Source: Sporosarcina sp. ZBG7A
GTDB lineage: Bacteria > Bacillota > Bacilli > Bacillales_A > Planococcaceae
NCBI RefSeq assembly: GCF_000813425.1
Contig: NZ_JWIB01000021.1
Location: 29,344-93,343 of the forward strand
Length of the DNA: 64,000 nt
Reading direction: 5' to 3'
Below, in pieces: positions 35,763 to 45,110 of this stretch. Each line of letters opens with the position of its first letter. Position 1 is the stretch's first letter. The notes below the pieces were generated by a model, which had not been told where the DNA came from, ran no database searches, and saw only the letters and a program-made list of their open reading frames with translations. The translations under genes were made by a program, and so were the position numbers.

Positions 35763-36559
35763 AGGGGTATATCTATTATGAAGAGGAAGATTCGATGCGC
35801 AATCGATGGTTTATCGATGAACTCATCAAAGAAGGTGCTGCAAACCAGCTAGTTGTAGAATTGCTGACGGGTGATGCAGAACTTCCGAATGATGCAACGT
35901 TCGTCTTTTATCGCGCGCGCGACTTTGAAAAGAGCCAACGATGGGAACAAGATGGTATTGTTGTCGTCAATCGAAGCGAAGTGAATCGTGTTGCGAATGA
36001 TAAGCTTCAAACGTTCCAGCTTGCTGCACTCTTAGGCATTCCTTCTATTCCTACAAGGCGGCTAGACTCTGCTCAGGATGTTCGCCAGTATCCTATTGTT
36101 ATAAAAACGACGGATGGACATGGTGGTGAAGAAGTCCATTTATGTAAGACGAAAACTGAAATAGAGCACGTGATTTCACGCTATCCAAATCGACAACTTG
36201 TGATGCAGCCTTACATTGAGAACAACTCTTCTGATGTACGACTTTATTTAATTGGCGAGGAAGTTGTGGGAGCGGTAAAGCGGACTGGAGTGGAATCATT
36301 TAAGGCAAATGTTGGCTTGGGTGGAACAGCTGAGCGGTTTGAAGTCCCTTCTCCTTTACGTGAGTTCGCAGTGAAGATTGCTAAAGCGTTGAAAAGTGAC
36401 TATATCGGAGTGGATTTCATTCAGAATGCGGAAGGCGTTTGGTTGTTGAACGAAATAGAAGATCCTGTAGGTGCGAGGTCGCTTTATGAGACCAGTGAAT
36501 TGAATGTTGCACGAGAGGTTATGTGTCATATCCATAAAAAACTTTCAAAATCCTTATGA
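35759..36559 (+). CDS. RimK-like ATP-grasp ligase (second of a tandem pair)
   Basis: 266 residues, overlapping the first ligase gene by ATGA. ATP-grasp motifs are IVIKTTDGHGGEEVHLCK (near 112-129), LVMQPYIENNSSDVRLYLIG and the C-terminal WLLNEIEDPVGARSLYET. At the position of the usual E-x-N metal pair this protein has E-I-E, a substitution that could alter metal binding. Only about 20-25 percent of residues look shared with the first protein, so this is an old duplication or two separate recruits. Because translation is coupled, the two probably act in succession or as a heteromer. Function unknown. Confidence 0.82.
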   Translation: MKGYIYYEEEDSMRNRWFIDELIKEGAANQLVVELLTGDAELPNDATFVFYRARDFEKSQRWEQDGIVVVNRSEVNRVANDKLQTFQLAALLGIPSIPTRRLDSAQDVRQYPIVIKTTDGHGGEEVHLCKTKTEIEHVISRYPNRQLVMQPYIENNSSDVRLYLIGEEVVGAVKRTGVESFKANVGLGGTAERFEVPSPLREFAVKIAKALKSDYIGVDFIQNAEGVWLLNEIEDPVGARSLYETSELNVAREVMCHIHKKLSKSL

Positions 36560-36590
36560 GGTGCTGAGTTAGCACTTTGTAAGGTTTTTT
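36552..36590 (+). terminator. Rho-independent terminator of the ATP-grasp operon
   Basis: A 14-bp stem (36552-36565 with 36571-36584, several G-U pairs, loop GAGTT) followed by T6 (36585-36590). The stop codon of the second ligase (36557-36559) lies in the 5' arm. Confidence 0.85.
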
Positions 36591-36607
36591 GTTGAGTGCG
36601 AAGCTTG

Positions 36608-36707
36608 TTCTCAGACAGTTTTATGTCTTTTTCCATCACTCCTGGTATTTTCTCTATCACAATGCTGTTTTTCTCGGACACTTGGCTGAATTTCTCGCTA
36701 TCGAGAC
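36608..36707. repeat. Degenerate 20-bp tandem repeat array A
   Basis: About five units with a 20-bp period: 36628-36647, 36648-36667, 36668-36687, 36688-36707 and a more degenerate unit before them. Shared features are a TTTTTCTC start, a CAC core and a TGGxT stretch. The array has no spacers and no open frame that I trust. It occupies half of the 455-bp gap between two converging transcripts. Confidence 0.65.
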
Positions 36708-36790
36708 GCAATTTAAACATTTTAAGGGATTATTTGGTAGCGCTACGCTTATTATTTGGGGTATCGTGTTGCGGGGATGATCTTCGGTAA

Positions 36791-36970
36791 GAGTTATAAT
36801 CATTTTCCAGGATTTATGAGCACATTTTGAGGTTTATGAGCACTTTCCTGTGTTTATGATCACATTTCTAGGTTTATGAGCGCTTTTCAATATTTATGAT
36901 CATTTTCTTGAGTTTATGAGCACATCTCCAGCACTCAGATCCACTTCCACGAATTCATGACCTTGCCCTT
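36791..36970. repeat. Degenerate 20-bp tandem repeat array B
   Basis: Units start every 20 bp at 36791, 36811, 36831, 36851, 36871, 36891, 36911, 36931 and 36951. The central consensus is GGTTTATGAGCACTTTCNNN, with GAG alternating with GAT. Conservation is best in units 2-7 and decays at both ends; the last unit is shifted by one base. The array ends right beside the valS terminator. The 83 bp between arrays A and B show nothing recognisable. Confidence 0.85.
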
Positions 36971-36975
36971 TACAA

Positions 36976-37007
36976 AATAAAAAGAGGGCTTTCGTTAGAA
37001 AGCCCTC
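36976..37007 (-). terminator. Rho-independent terminator of valS
   Basis: Perfect 10-bp stem GAGGGCTTTC/GAAAGCCCTC (36984-36993 with 36998-37007), loop of four, followed on the minus strand by TTTTTATTTTG. Begins eight bases after the valS stop. Confidence 0.92.
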
Positions 37008-37014
37008 CCCCTAC

Positions 37015-39663
37015 TTAAATCTCTTTCAATTCCTCGATACGACGCTGCACGGCAGCTTGTTTTTCGAGATAATCTTGTTCTTTTGCACGCTCTTCGTCTA
37101 CGACCGACTGTGGTGCTTTGGAAACGAAGCGTTCGTTGGAAAGTTTGCCTTGAACGCGTTTCACTTCGCCTGCCCACTTATCTAGTTCTTTACCGAGGCG
37201 TGCAATTTCCTCGTCAATGTTGAGCAAGCCTTCAAGTGGCATGAAGAGTTCTGCGCCTGTAACGACTGCAGACATCGACTTGCCTGGCGCTTGAACATTT
37301 ACGCCGATTTCAAGAGTTTCTGGGTTACAGAATTTCTCGATGTACTGACTATTCGCTTTCAAGACAGCTGCTGTCGCTTCGTCTTTCGCAGCGATGTACA
37401 ACGGTACTTGGCGACTCATAGGCGTGTTCACTTCGGCACGGATTGTGCGAACCGCTTTAATGACATCTGTCAATAGCTTCATGTGAGTGGAACGTTCTAC
37501 GTTCGTCAAACTCGCATCTGCCACTGGCCATGCAGCAACAGTGATTGACTCGCCTTCATGAGGCAAGTTCTGCCAAATCTCTTCCGTGATGAACGGCATG
37601 AGTGGGTGAAGCAAACGCATCGTATTGTCGAGCACATAAGCAAGGACCGAACGCGTCATATGCTTGGCTTTCTCGTTTTCACCGTACAATGGCAACTTCG
37701 CCATCTCGATATACCAGTCACAGAAATCATCCCAGATGAAGTTATAAAGCGCGCGGCCGACTTCACCAAACTCATAGCGGTCTGATAACTTTGTCACGGA
37801 GTCAATGGTTTCGTTGAGACGTGTTAAGATCCAATCATCTGCAACTGAACGTTCTCCTGACAAATCGATTTCTTCGTATTTCAAACCTTCCATGTTCATC
37901 AACGCAAAGCGGGAAGCGTTCCAGATTTTATTGGCAAAGTTCCAGATTGCTTCAACTTTTTCAGTAGAATAGCGAAGGTCTTGACCTGGTGATGAACCGG
38001 TTGCTAGGAAGTAACGCAATGCATCCGCACCATACTGGTCAATGACATCCATTGGGTCTACCCCGTTACCGAGTGACTTAGACATTTTGCGTCCGTCTTC
38101 CGCACGGACCAATCCGTGAATCAATACATCCTTGAATGGACGCTGATCTGTAAACTCGATGCCTTGGAAAATCATGCGAGACACCCAGAAGAAGATGATG
38201 TCATACCCTGTAACAAGTGCATCAGTTGGATAGTAACGTTTGAACTCAGAGTCTTCCGTGTCCGGCCAACCCATCGTCGAGAACGGCCATAGTGCAGATG
38301 AGAACCACGTATCAAGTACGTCGTCTTCTTGGTGCCAATTTTCGATATCTGCAGGTGCCTCTTCACCAACGTATACTTCACCAGTTTCGTTGTGATACCA
38401 TGCTGGAATTCGGTGGCCCCACCAAAGTTGACGAGAAATACACCAATCGTGAATGTTCTCCATCCACGTCAAGTATGTTTTCTCGAAACGTTCTGGAACG
38501 AATGTCACCTTACCTTCTGCTTTTTGCAACTCAATCGCTTTTTCAGCAAGTGGTTGCATCTTAACGAACCATTGAGTCGACAAGTAAGGCTCAACAACAG
38601 CACCACTTCGCTCCGAGTGACCTACAGAATGATTATGTTCTTCAATTTTGAATAGAACGTCCATATCCTGCAAATCTTTAACGATTGCTTTGCGACATTC
38701 AAAACGATCCATACCTTCATATTTACCAGCTAACTTGTTCATCGAACCATCTTCGTTCATCACAAGAACGCGTGGTAAGTCATGACGATTTCCAATTTCA
38801 AAGTCGTTCGGATCATGCGCAGGTGTAATCTTAACTGCACCGCTTCCGAAGTCCATTTCTACGTAATCATCCGCTACGATAGGAATTTCACGGCCAACGA
38901 TTGGCAACTTCACAGTTTTTCCGATTAAGTGCTGATAGCGCTCGTCTTCAGGGTGAACGGCAACAGCTGTGTCACCAAGCATCGTTTCTGGGCGAGTTGT
39001 CGCAATTTCGATACTTCCAGTTCCATCTGTGAGTGGGTAACGCATATGATAGAAAGCACCCGCTACATCTTTATGGATAACTTCTATATCGGACAATGCT
39101 GTTTTCGTCGCAGGGTCCCAGTTGATAATATATTCTCCGCGATAAATTAGATCTTTTTTGTACAACTTGACGAATACTTCACGTACTGCACGTGAAAGTC
39201 CTTCATCCAGGGTGAAACGTTCACGTGAGTAATCCAATCCGAGACCTAGCTTAGACCACTGCTCACGAATATGACCCGCATACTCATCTTTCCATTTCCA
39301 TGTTTCTTCTAGGAATTTCTCACGTCCTAGATCATAACGTGTTTGGCCATTTGCACGTAGCTTCTCTTCCACTTTCGCTTGAGTCGCAATTCCAGCGTGG
39401 TCCATTCCTGGTAGCCACAACGCATCATATCCCTGCATGCGCTTCATGCGAGTCAAAATATCTTGAAGTGTAGTATCCCAAGCGTGCCCCAAGTGTAATC
39501 TACCCGTCACGTTCGGTGGTGGAATTACTATTGTATATGGCTCTTTCCCACTCTCAGGCTGAGCTTTGAAGTACTCACCCTTTAACCACCATTCATAGCG
39601 ATCTCTTTCAATCGTCTGCGGATCATACTTAGTCGGCATCTCCAACTGCTCTTTTTCTGTCAT
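37015..39663 (-). CDS. valS: Valyl-tRNA synthetase
   Basis: 882 residues, full length. Class I signatures: the HIGH motif [14 protein letters not shown] near 57-70 and [12 protein letters not shown] near 525-536. It has the valine-type editing (CP1) domain with [19 protein letters not shown], the anticodon-binding domain (about 600-750) and a C-terminal coiled coil ([20 protein letters not shown] and onward). It charges tRNA-Val. The ATG at 39663 follows GAGGAGGAATTG. Expression is expected to be controlled by the T-box RNA upstream. Confidence 0.98.
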   Translation of the reverse strand: MTEKEQLEMPTKYDPQTIERDRYEWWLKGEYFKAQPESGKEPYTIVIPPPNVTGRLHLGHAWDTTLQDILTRMKRMQGYDALWLPGMDHAGIATQAKVEEKLRANGQTRYDLGREKFLEETWKWKDEYAGHIREQWSKLGLGLDYSRERFTLDEGLSRAVREVFVKLYKKDLIYRGEYIINWDPATKTALSDIEVIHKDVAGAFYHMRYPLTDGTGSIEIATTRPETMLGDTAVAVHPEDERYQHLIGKTVKLPIVGREIPIVADDYVEMDFGSGAVKITPAHDPNDFEIGNRHDLPRVLVMNEDGSMNKLAGKYEGMDRFECRKAIVKDLQDMDVLFKIEEHNHSVGHSERSGAVVEPYLSTQWFVKMQPLAEKAIELQKAEGKVTFVPERFEKTYLTWMENIHDWCISRQLWWGHRIPAWYHNETGEVYVGEEAPADIENWHQEDDVLDTWFSSALWPFSTMGWPDTEDSEFKRYYPTDALVTGYDIIFFWVSRMIFQGIEFTDQRPFKDVLIHGLVRAEDGRKMSKSLGNGVDPMDVIDQYGADALRYFLATGSSPGQDLRYSTEKVEAIWNFANKIWNASRFALMNMEGLKYEEIDLSGERSVADDWILTRLNETIDSVTKLSDRYEFGEVGRALYNFIWDDFCDWYIEMAKLPLYGENEKAKHMTRSVLAYVLDNTMRLLHPLMPFITEEIWQNLPHEGESITVAAWPVADASLTNVERSTHMKLLTDVIKAVRTIRAEVNTPMSRQVPLYIAAKDEATAAVLKANSQYIEKFCNPETLEIGVNVQAPGKSMSAVVTGAELFMPLEGLLNIDEEIARLGKELDKWAGEVKRVQGKLSNERFVSKAPQSVVDEERAKEQDYLEKQAAVQRRIEELKEI

Positions 39664-39741
39664 ATCAATTCCTCCTCGTAATAATAAAAAAATTCAAATC
39701 ATTTTTGTTTTTAATCGGACACTTTGTGCTTATACTTTCTG

Positions 39742-39865
39742 TTGATTGGAACGTAAGGTGGGGACTCCTTAGAGACCAGCGAAGATCGAAGCCCCCGCAG
39801 AAGCGTAGCGCCAAGGAGGCTGAGATCAGGCCCCTAGGATGGCCTCCACCTGAAGTGGAAATCAA
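39742..39865 (+). repeat. Short interspersed palindromic element (copy 1) in the valS leader
   Basis: A 124-bp GC-richer block with imperfect terminal inverted repeats: it begins TTGATTGGAACGTAAGGTGG and its far end, read on the other strand, begins TTGATTTCC followed by CTTCAGGTGG. It contains AAGGTGG, GACTCC and GGAGGCTGAG segments that I recognise from a repeat family scattered in many Bacillaceae genomes. It lies between the T-box terminator and the valS start codon. A 74-codon open frame through it is not a gene. Confidence 0.75.
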
Positions 39866-39890
39866 GATTATGTCCAATTTTTGAAACACA

Positions 39891-40145
39891 AAAAACCCCT
39901 TCGTCGTTAAAGGACGAAGGAGTCAGTTCGCGGTACCACCTTTATTCGCAACCATGCAGAATTCGCAAGTTGCCTCAATGGAAATAACGGCTTCTAACCG
40001 GTTCTCGCTACTTGTAAAAAATGTTCACGAAAACTGCTGACGGGTGACTTTCAAACTGTCGACAATAGGTCCTTGCACCACCCGGACCCTCTCTACAAAA
40101 GCCGACCGATCTACTCTCCCGCTAAACGCATCACTATACTGTTTC
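39891..40145 (-). ncRNA. T-box riboswitch of valS (tRNA-Val responsive)
   Basis: Read on the minus strand, the leader has the T-box sequence AAAGGTGGTACCGCG (39929-39943) and a terminator stem CCTTCGTC/GACGAAGG followed by T6 (39891-39922). Further upstream lies a stem I region with AGAGAG and GGGTGGTG-type apical motifs. A GTC valine codon at 40061-40063 in TATTGTCGACAG sits where the specifier loop is expected. Uncharged tRNA-Val should pair with GTC and the T-box bulge and favour antitermination. Exact 5' end is inferred. Confidence 0.93.
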
Positions 40146-40149
40146 CAAT

Positions 40150-40179
40150 AGTTTACCGGATGTATAGCGTACCCGTCAA
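40150..40179 (-). promoter_or_regulatory. Candidate promoter of the valS T-box transcript
   Basis: Minus-strand TTGACG (40174-40179), 18 bp, TAAACT (40150-40155), just upstream of the T-box region. The -35 box is good and the -10 box moderate. Confidence 0.5.
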
Positions 40180-40202
40180 GCCCGCTGTGAAAGGATGGTG
40201 TT

Positions 40203-40394
40203 ATGAGAAGAGGCTACAACCCCTATTTGCTTCCGCCATGGCTAAGAAGATGCCGATTTTACGGTAAAATGATCATTATCCCGATCTCTTGTTTTCAGCT
40301 CATCCGACTATTGATCATCCCAACGACAGGAGACTTTTTACTCTTCTGCGTCCTTTGTGGATGTTGCTTTCTATTCCACAAAAACATCATTTAA
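40203..40394 (+). CDS. Possible small membrane protein, convergent with the spoVID-like gene
   Basis: 63 codons on the plus strand. The ATG has AAAGGATGG seven bases upstream. The product starts with a basic, Pro/Tyr-rich segment (MRRGYNPYLLPPWLRRCRF) and continues with one or two hydrophobic stretches (IIIPISCFQLIRLLIIP, then FLLFCVLCGCCFLF). This positive-inside layout looks like a real small membrane protein rather than chance. It fills a 200-bp gap otherwise free of features and its 3' end overlaps the end of the spoVID-like gene by 24 bases. Family not recognised. Confidence 0.5.
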   Translation: MRRGYNPYLLPPWLRRCRFYGKMIIIPISCFQLIRLLIIPTTGDFLLFCVLCGCCFLFHKNII

Positions 40395-40982
40395 ACGGAA
40401 AGATGTCACCGTCACATCGTCCTCCAAGTCATTGATGAACGCCAGCATTTCATTGTCTTCCACATAGCCAATTGCCGTTTCAACTTGACTCGAATTGGAA
40501 CTGTCCAGATCCGCAGTTACAGCTGCAGTCGTCGTTTCTGTTTCTACCAACTCATCCACTACTGGTTCTTTCTTAGCTACGGCTTCGACTTCAGCCAATT
40601 TAGCCTCAACCGTCCACATAACCGTAAGAGCACCATCATCCGTTCCAGATGCCGAAGCATCGATTACAGTCGCTGTAAGTTGTCCGTCCGCACTAGTAGG
40701 TAAATCTACAAGCAACGGAACCGCATACTCAAAATAGCCAGATTTGTCTTGTACGTCCACATCATCGATTAGTATTGCATCTGAATCCAGAGCTGCCTCT
40801 TGACCTTCACCGTCAAATCCAACATTCGCTGCTACATGATAAATCCCAGAAAGTCGAACAGCATCTTCAGTCGGATGCTCTGTATATCCTGCGGTCACTT
40901 TCACTTCTTGTGCAGAAACTACTTTCCCGTATTCTGCAGGAAACTGAAACGTCTCCGTTAACGTCCACTGTGTTGGCTCCAT
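40371..40982 (-). CDS. SpoVID-like spore coat protein lacking the C-terminal LysM domain
   Basis: 203 residues from the ATG at 40982, with AAAGGAGG ten bases upstream. Residues about 1-125 (TLTETFQFPAEYGKVVSAQEV through GQEAALDSDAILIDDVDV to DDGALTVMWTVEA) look like the SPOCS/SpoVID N-terminal beta domain that docks coat proteins. The remaining ~75 residues are acidic and Thr/Val/Glu rich. Its place between hemL and valS is that of spoVID, but Bacillus subtilis SpoVID is ~575 residues with a long acidic repeat region and a terminal LysM domain, both absent here. Coat encasement role is inferred. Confidence 0.7.
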   Translation of the reverse strand: MEPTQWTLTETFQFPAEYGKVVSAQEVKVTAGYTEHPTEDAVRLSGIYHVAANVGFDGEGQEAALDSDAILIDDVDVQDKSGYFEYAVPLLVDLPTSADGQLTATVIDASASGTDDGALTVMWTVEAKLAEVEAVAKKEPVVDELVETETTTAAVTADLDSSNSSQVETAIGYVEDNEMLAFINDLEDDVTVTSFRLNDVFVE

Positions 40983-41009
40983 TGTTCTGCCGCCTCCTTT
41001 TATCGTTAG

Positions 41010-41039
41010 AGTATATGACGAAGCACTCACTATCAGAAC
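41010..41039 (-). promoter_or_regulatory. Weak candidate sigma-E type promoter of the spoVID-like gene
   Basis: Minus-strand CATATACT (41010-41017), identical to the -10 proposed for spoIVFA, with a poor GTTCTGAT box 14 bp upstream (41032-41039). Supported mainly by the shared -10 and the expected mother-cell expression. Confidence 0.35.
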
Positions 41040-41047
41040 ACAGGACA

Positions 41048-41093
41048 AAGAAAAACAGCCTTTCAAAAGAGTTACTCTTGAAAAGGCTGTTTG
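41048..41093 (-). terminator. Rho-independent terminator after hemL
   Basis: Long stem AACAGCCTTTTCAAGAGT/ACTCTTTTGAAAGGCTGTT followed on the minus strand by TTTCTTTG, a few bases after the hemL stop. It ends the hem operon before the spoVID-like gene. Confidence 0.88.
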
Positions 41094-41097
41094 TGTT

Positions 41098-42387
41098 TTA
41101 TTTTTTCAACTGACTAAATACCTTATGGAATGCATCTACTGTTTTCGATATATGCGCTTCCGTATGAGCAGCTGAAAGGAACATTCCTTCAAACTGTGAA
41201 GGCGGCAAGAAAATGCCTTCTGCAGCCATCAGCCGGTAGTATTCAGCAAACAATGCTAAATCGGATGACTTTGCAGATTCATAATCGACCACGTCTTCAT
41301 TTGTGAAGAAGAATCCAATCATCGATCCTGCACGATTTACTGTATGCGGAATTCCATTAGCAGTTGCAGCTTCGCGGAATCCTTTTTCAAGCTGATCACC
41401 GAGTTTCATGAAGTGTTCATAAGAAGCCGGGTTCAATCGTTTCAGTGTCTCGATTCCAGCAGTCATCGCAAGTGGATTTCCTGATAATGTTCCTGCTTGA
41501 TAAACCGTTCCAGCAGGGGCAATATGCTCCATAATTTCACGTTTACCGCCGTAAGCACCAACAGGCAGTCCGCCACCGATTACTTTACCAAGGCACGTCA
41601 AATCCGGTGTAATACCGAAATGACCTTGAGCACAATTGTATCCGACGCGGAAACCAGTCATTACTTCATCAAAAATGAGAAGTGTACCGTTTTCTTCTGT
41701 CAACTTGCGTAATTCTTCTAGGAAACCAGGTTGAGGTGGTACAACACCCATGTTTCCTGCCACAGGCTCTACAATTACTCCCGCAAGATCATGGCCATAT
41801 TCTTTAAATGCGACTCTTAAGCTTTCCAAGTCGTTATAAGGAACAGTGATCGTATTTTTCGCAACCCCTTCAGGAACACCAGGACTATCCGGAAGACCAA
41901 GTGTCGCAACACCTGACCCTGCTTTGATCAGCAACGAATCGCCGTGGCCATGGTAGCACCCTTCAAATTTCAAAATGAGATTACGCTTCGTGTATCCACG
42001 TGCAAGACGTAATACGCTCATTGTAGCTTCCGTACCGGAAGACACCATTCGAACCATTTCAATCGATGGCACACGTTCAATAACGATTTCAGCGAGTTCA
42101 TTCTCAAGCAATGTCGGGGCACCGAAACTTGAACCTTTTACGGCAGCTTGTTGAATCGCAGAAACAACGCCATCTTCAGCATGCCCTAAAATCAGTGGAC
42201 CCCATGACAGCACATAATCGATGTACTCATTGCCGTCGATATCTGTAATGATTGCACCTTTTCCACTTTCCATGAAAATCGGATCCATATTGACCGATTT
42301 ATATGCACGTACAGGCGAGTTCACGCCACCAGGCATTAGGTCTACGGCTTTACTGAATGCTTGCTTCGATTTAGTATAATCTCTCAT
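41098..42387 (-). CDS. hemL: Glutamate-1-semialdehyde 2,1-aminomutase
   Basis: 429 residues. Class III aminotransferase fold. The PLP lysine lies in [17 protein letters not shown] (near 265) and the PLP-Asp in [15 protein letters not shown] (near 236). The N-terminal [13 protein letters not shown] is specific to GSA aminomutase. It converts glutamate-1-semialdehyde to 5-aminolevulinate, the second step of C5 haem synthesis. It overlaps hemB by four bases and is the last gene of hemAXCDBL. Confidence 0.98.
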   Translation of the reverse strand: MRDYTKSKQAFSKAVDLMPGGVNSPVRAYKSVNMDPIFMESGKGAIITDIDGNEYIDYVLSWGPLILGHAEDGVVSAIQQAAVKGSSFGAPTLLENELAEIVIERVPSIEMVRMVSSGTEATMSVLRLARGYTKRNLILKFEGCYHGHGDSLLIKAGSGVATLGLPDSPGVPEGVAKNTITVPYNDLESLRVAFKEYGHDLAGVIVEPVAGNMGVVPPQPGFLEELRKLTEENGTLLIFDEVMTGFRVGYNCAQGHFGITPDLTCLGKVIGGGLPVGAYGGKREIMEHIAPAGTVYQAGTLSGNPLAMTAGIETLKRLNPASYEHFMKLGDQLEKGFREAATANGIPHTVNRAGSMIGFFFTNEDVVDYESAKSSDLALFAEYYRLMAAEGIFLPPSQFEGMFLSAAHTEAHISKTVDAFHKVFSQLKK

Positions 42388-43367
42388 TTCGTCTCCTCCA
42401 ACCAGCGAGCTGCGTCTTTTGCATGATATGTCATGATTAGATCAGCACCCGCACGTTTCATACTTGTCAATGTCTCTAAAACGATACGCTGTTCATCTAC
42501 CCAGCCGTTCAGTGAAGCAGCTTTAACCATCGCGTATTCTCCACTTACGTTATAGGCAACCATCGGAAGTAACGTATTATTTTTGACATCACGTAAAATA
42601 TCCAAGTATGACAACGCAGGTTTTACGATTAAGAAGTCGGCACCTTCATCAATATCGGATTCTGCTTCACGCAAAGCTTCCATGCGGTTAGCGGGATCCA
42701 TCTGGTACGCTTTACGATCACCAAACTGAGGTGTGGAATCTGCTGCATCACGGAATGGTCCATAATACGCAGATGCATATTTAACTGCATACGACATTAT
42801 TGGAATCTCTTCGAAACCAGCTTCGTCCAACCCTTGACGGATAGCTACAACAAACCCATCCATCATATTAGAAGGTGCGATGATATCTGCTCCAGCATTC
42901 GCTTGTGATACAGCTGTCTTGACGAGTAAATCTAGAGAAGGATCATTCAGCACACGTTCTCCTTCGATTACACCACAATGTCCATGATCGGTATATTCAC
43001 ACAGACATGTATCCGCAATTACGATGAGCTCAGGGTGACGTTGTTTTGCTAAACGGATCGCTTCCTGAATAATTCCGTGGTCATGGTAAGCTCCAGTTCC
43101 AACAGCATCTTTTTCGGTAACAACTCCAAAGAAAATTACAGATGGAATTCCTAATGCTACTGCCTCGTCTAGCTCTTCACCGAGTCGATCCATCGAATGC
43201 TGATAAATACCAGGCATTGAAGGAATTTCGTTTTTAACGTTTTCGCCTTCAATCACGAAAATCGGATAAATGAAGTCCGTTGCTTGCAGTTGTGTTTCGC
43301 GAACCATTGCACGCATTCCTGCAGTGCTACGAAGTCGGCGATGCCGACGGAAATTCAAGTTGTTCAT
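42384..43367 (-). CDS. hemB: Delta-aminolevulinic acid dehydratase (porphobilinogen synthase)
   Basis: 327 residues. It condenses two 5-aminolevulinate molecules to porphobilinogen. The zinc-type metal loop is visible as [15 protein letters not shown] (near 117-131), so it should be a zinc enzyme. The two Schiff-base lysines lie in [18 protein letters not shown] (near 193) and [12 protein letters not shown] (near 248). Encoded between hemD and hemL. Confidence 0.98.
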   Translation of the reverse strand: MNNLNFRRHRRLRSTAGMRAMVRETQLQATDFIYPIFVIEGENVKNEIPSMPGIYQHSMDRLGEELDEAVALGIPSVIFFGVVTEKDAVGTGAYHDHGIIQEAIRLAKQRHPELIVIADTCLCEYTDHGHCGVIEGERVLNDPSLDLLVKTAVSQANAGADIIAPSNMMDGFVVAIRQGLDEAGFEEIPIMSYAVKYASAYYGPFRDAADSTPQFGDRKAYQMDPANRMEALREAESDIDEGADFLIVKPALSYLDILRDVKNNTLLPMVAYNVSGEYAMVKAASLNGWVDEQRIVLETLTSMKRAGADLIMTYHAKDAARWLEETK

Positions 43368-43370
43368 CAG

Positions 43371-44129
43371 TTAGTTCCTTCCTTTCGACTCGGCAAGTGT
43401 TCGCACGAGTTCAGGTAATGTATACGTTTCAGGCATAGCATGGACAGGCGCCCCTACTTCATGAAGCGCCCGCTCTGTAATATGACCAATTGCGCCAATT
43501 GTAAAGCCTGTCCACCCAATTTCAGAAGCGACACAGTTTGTAAAAACAGTGACTGCCGAAGGGCTTGCAAACAATATCGAAACTGAAGCTTGGTCTTTCA
43601 CAATTTCTATAATCTGATCTGCTGATGTTATCTCAGGAAGCGTTTCGTATACTGTCCATTCATCGACAGTTAACGAGAGCTCTGTTGAAATGAGCGTTCC
43701 TGCTAAATTTCCTTTAATGAAAAGCGCACGAAGCGAATCACCTTTTGGGTTGAACTGCTGAACGAAAACATCTGCACTGAAAACTTCAGGAATAAAATTC
43801 ACACGAAATCCAATCTTTTCGAGTGCGTATGCGGTTTTATCCCCAACAGCTGCAACATTCAGTTGGAAATTAGTTGAGTTTAGTCTGGAACGCTGAAGCT
43901 TTTGTTTAAACGCAGCTACAGCACTTTGGCTAGTAAAAATGAGCCAGTCGTAGGACTGAGCTTGAACCAATCGCTCATGATCCTCTGCAGATATCCGTTC
44001 ATCCGTACGAATGAGCGGGTACGAAACCGGAGTGCCTCCAAGCTGTTTCACAAGCTCAAAAGGTTCCTCTGATTTTTTAGTACTCGTAAAAATCACGGTC
44101 TCTCCTGACAATGGGAAGTTACTGACCAT
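43371..44129 (-). CDS. hemD: Uroporphyrinogen-III synthase
   Basis: 252 residues. The sequence is weakly conserved, as usual for the family. The fold-defining pieces are visible: [14 protein letters not shown] near 79-92, [17 protein letters not shown] near 108, and [13 protein letters not shown] with [17 protein letters not shown] in the second domain. It closes hydroxymethylbilane to uroporphyrinogen III with D-ring inversion. It overlaps the end of hemC by 11 bases and lies four bases before hemB. Confidence 0.94.
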   Translation of the reverse strand: MVSNFPLSGETVIFTSTKKSEEPFELVKQLGGTPVSYPLIRTDERISAEDHERLVQAQSYDWLIFTSQSAVAAFKQKLQRSRLNSTNFQLNVAAVGDKTAYALEKIGFRVNFIPEVFSADVFVQQFNPKGDSLRALFIKGNLAGTLISTELSLTVDEWTVYETLPEITSADQIIEIVKDQASVSILFASPSAVTVFTNCVASEIGWTGFTIGAIGHITERALHEVGAPVHAMPETYTLPELVRTLAESKGRN

Positions 44130-45051
44130 CCATCTCAGCCTTCACTCGTTGAATGACTTCTGCTGCTCCTTCTTTGCGCAAAACGTCTGAAACGATTTTG
44201 CCCGCTTCAACAGGAGTTTCAGCTTTTGCCGTATGACGGTACACTTCTGAGCCATCTGGCGCTGCGATGAACCCTGTCAATTCAATTCCGTCAGCCTTCT
44301 GTTGTGCAAAGCCGCCAATAGGAACTTGACATGAGCCATCCATCTCACGTAAGAATGTACGCTCCGCTTCCACTTCTTTAAACGTTTGTTCGTCGTTCAT
44401 TTTAGCGAGTTCGGCAAGTAGTTCTGCGTCATCTGAACGGCATTCAATCGATAATGCACCTTGACCAACCGCTGGGATACAATCTTCAAGGCTCATGTAT
44501 TCCGTAACAATGTCTTCACTCCAGCCCATTCGCTTAAGGCCGGATGCGGCGAGGATAATCGCATCGTATTCACCATCTTGCATTTTCTTTAAACGCGTAT
44601 CGATGTTACCGCGAATCCATTTAATTTCAAGATCAGGTCGAAGCAATAATAACTGTGAACTTCTGCGCAAACTAGATGTACCCACTACTGCCCCTGCAGG
44701 CAGGTCATTGAACGCAACATTGTTAGTAGAGATGAACGCATCACGTGGATCGACACGTGTCGGAATACAGCCAACTATCAAACCTTCTGGTAAAACAGAA
44801 GGCATATCTTTCATACTATGTACGGCAAAGTCGATTTCTTTGTCGAACAATGCTTGCTGGATTTCTTTTACGAATAGACCCTTACCGCCTACTTTAGACA
44901 GCTGAACGTCAATAATACGATCTCCTTTTGTTACGATTTCTTTCACTTCAAAGTCAAATGGAACACCCACTGCTTTCAATTGATCGATGAACCAATTCGT
45001 TTGTGTTAACGCAAGCTTACTTCTCCGTGAACCGACAATAATTTTTCTCAA
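44119..45051 (-). CDS. hemC: Hydroxymethylbilane synthase (porphobilinogen deaminase)
   Basis: 310 residues, TTG start at 45051 with GGAAGGAAG upstream. The N-terminus [17 protein letters not shown], the arginine-rich substrate region [12 protein letters not shown] near 128 and the dipyrromethane-cofactor cysteine in [13 protein letters not shown] near 242 are all present. It polymerises four porphobilinogens. The gene follows hemX and precedes hemD. Confidence 0.97.
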   Translation of the reverse strand: MRKIIVGSRRSKLALTQTNWFIDQLKAVGVPFDFEVKEIVTKGDRIIDVQLSKVGGKGLFVKEIQQALFDKEIDFAVHSMKDMPSVLPEGLIVGCIPTRVDPRDAFISTNNVAFNDLPAGAVVGTSSLRRSSQLLLLRPDLEIKWIRGNIDTRLKKMQDGEYDAIILAASGLKRMGWSEDIVTEYMSLEDCIPAVGQGALSIECRSDDAELLAELAKMNDEQTFKEVEAERTFLREMDGSCQVPIGGFAQQKADGIELTGFIAAPDGSEVYRHTAKAETPVEAGKIVSDVLRKEGAAEVIQRVKAEMDGQ

Positions 45052-45110
45052 TGTAATCTTCCTTCCCTAATTGAATGATACGTATTAGATGGATACCGCA
45101 CTATTCTACC

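Noticed and set aside
36608..36970. CRISPR array at the 20-bp repeats
   Set aside because: Units are directly adjacent without unique spacers, they are degenerate, and no cas genes are in the window.
39665..39889. 74-codon frame upstream of valS
   Set aside because: It lies wholly in the valS leader and the palindromic element; such frames are by-products of this repeat family.
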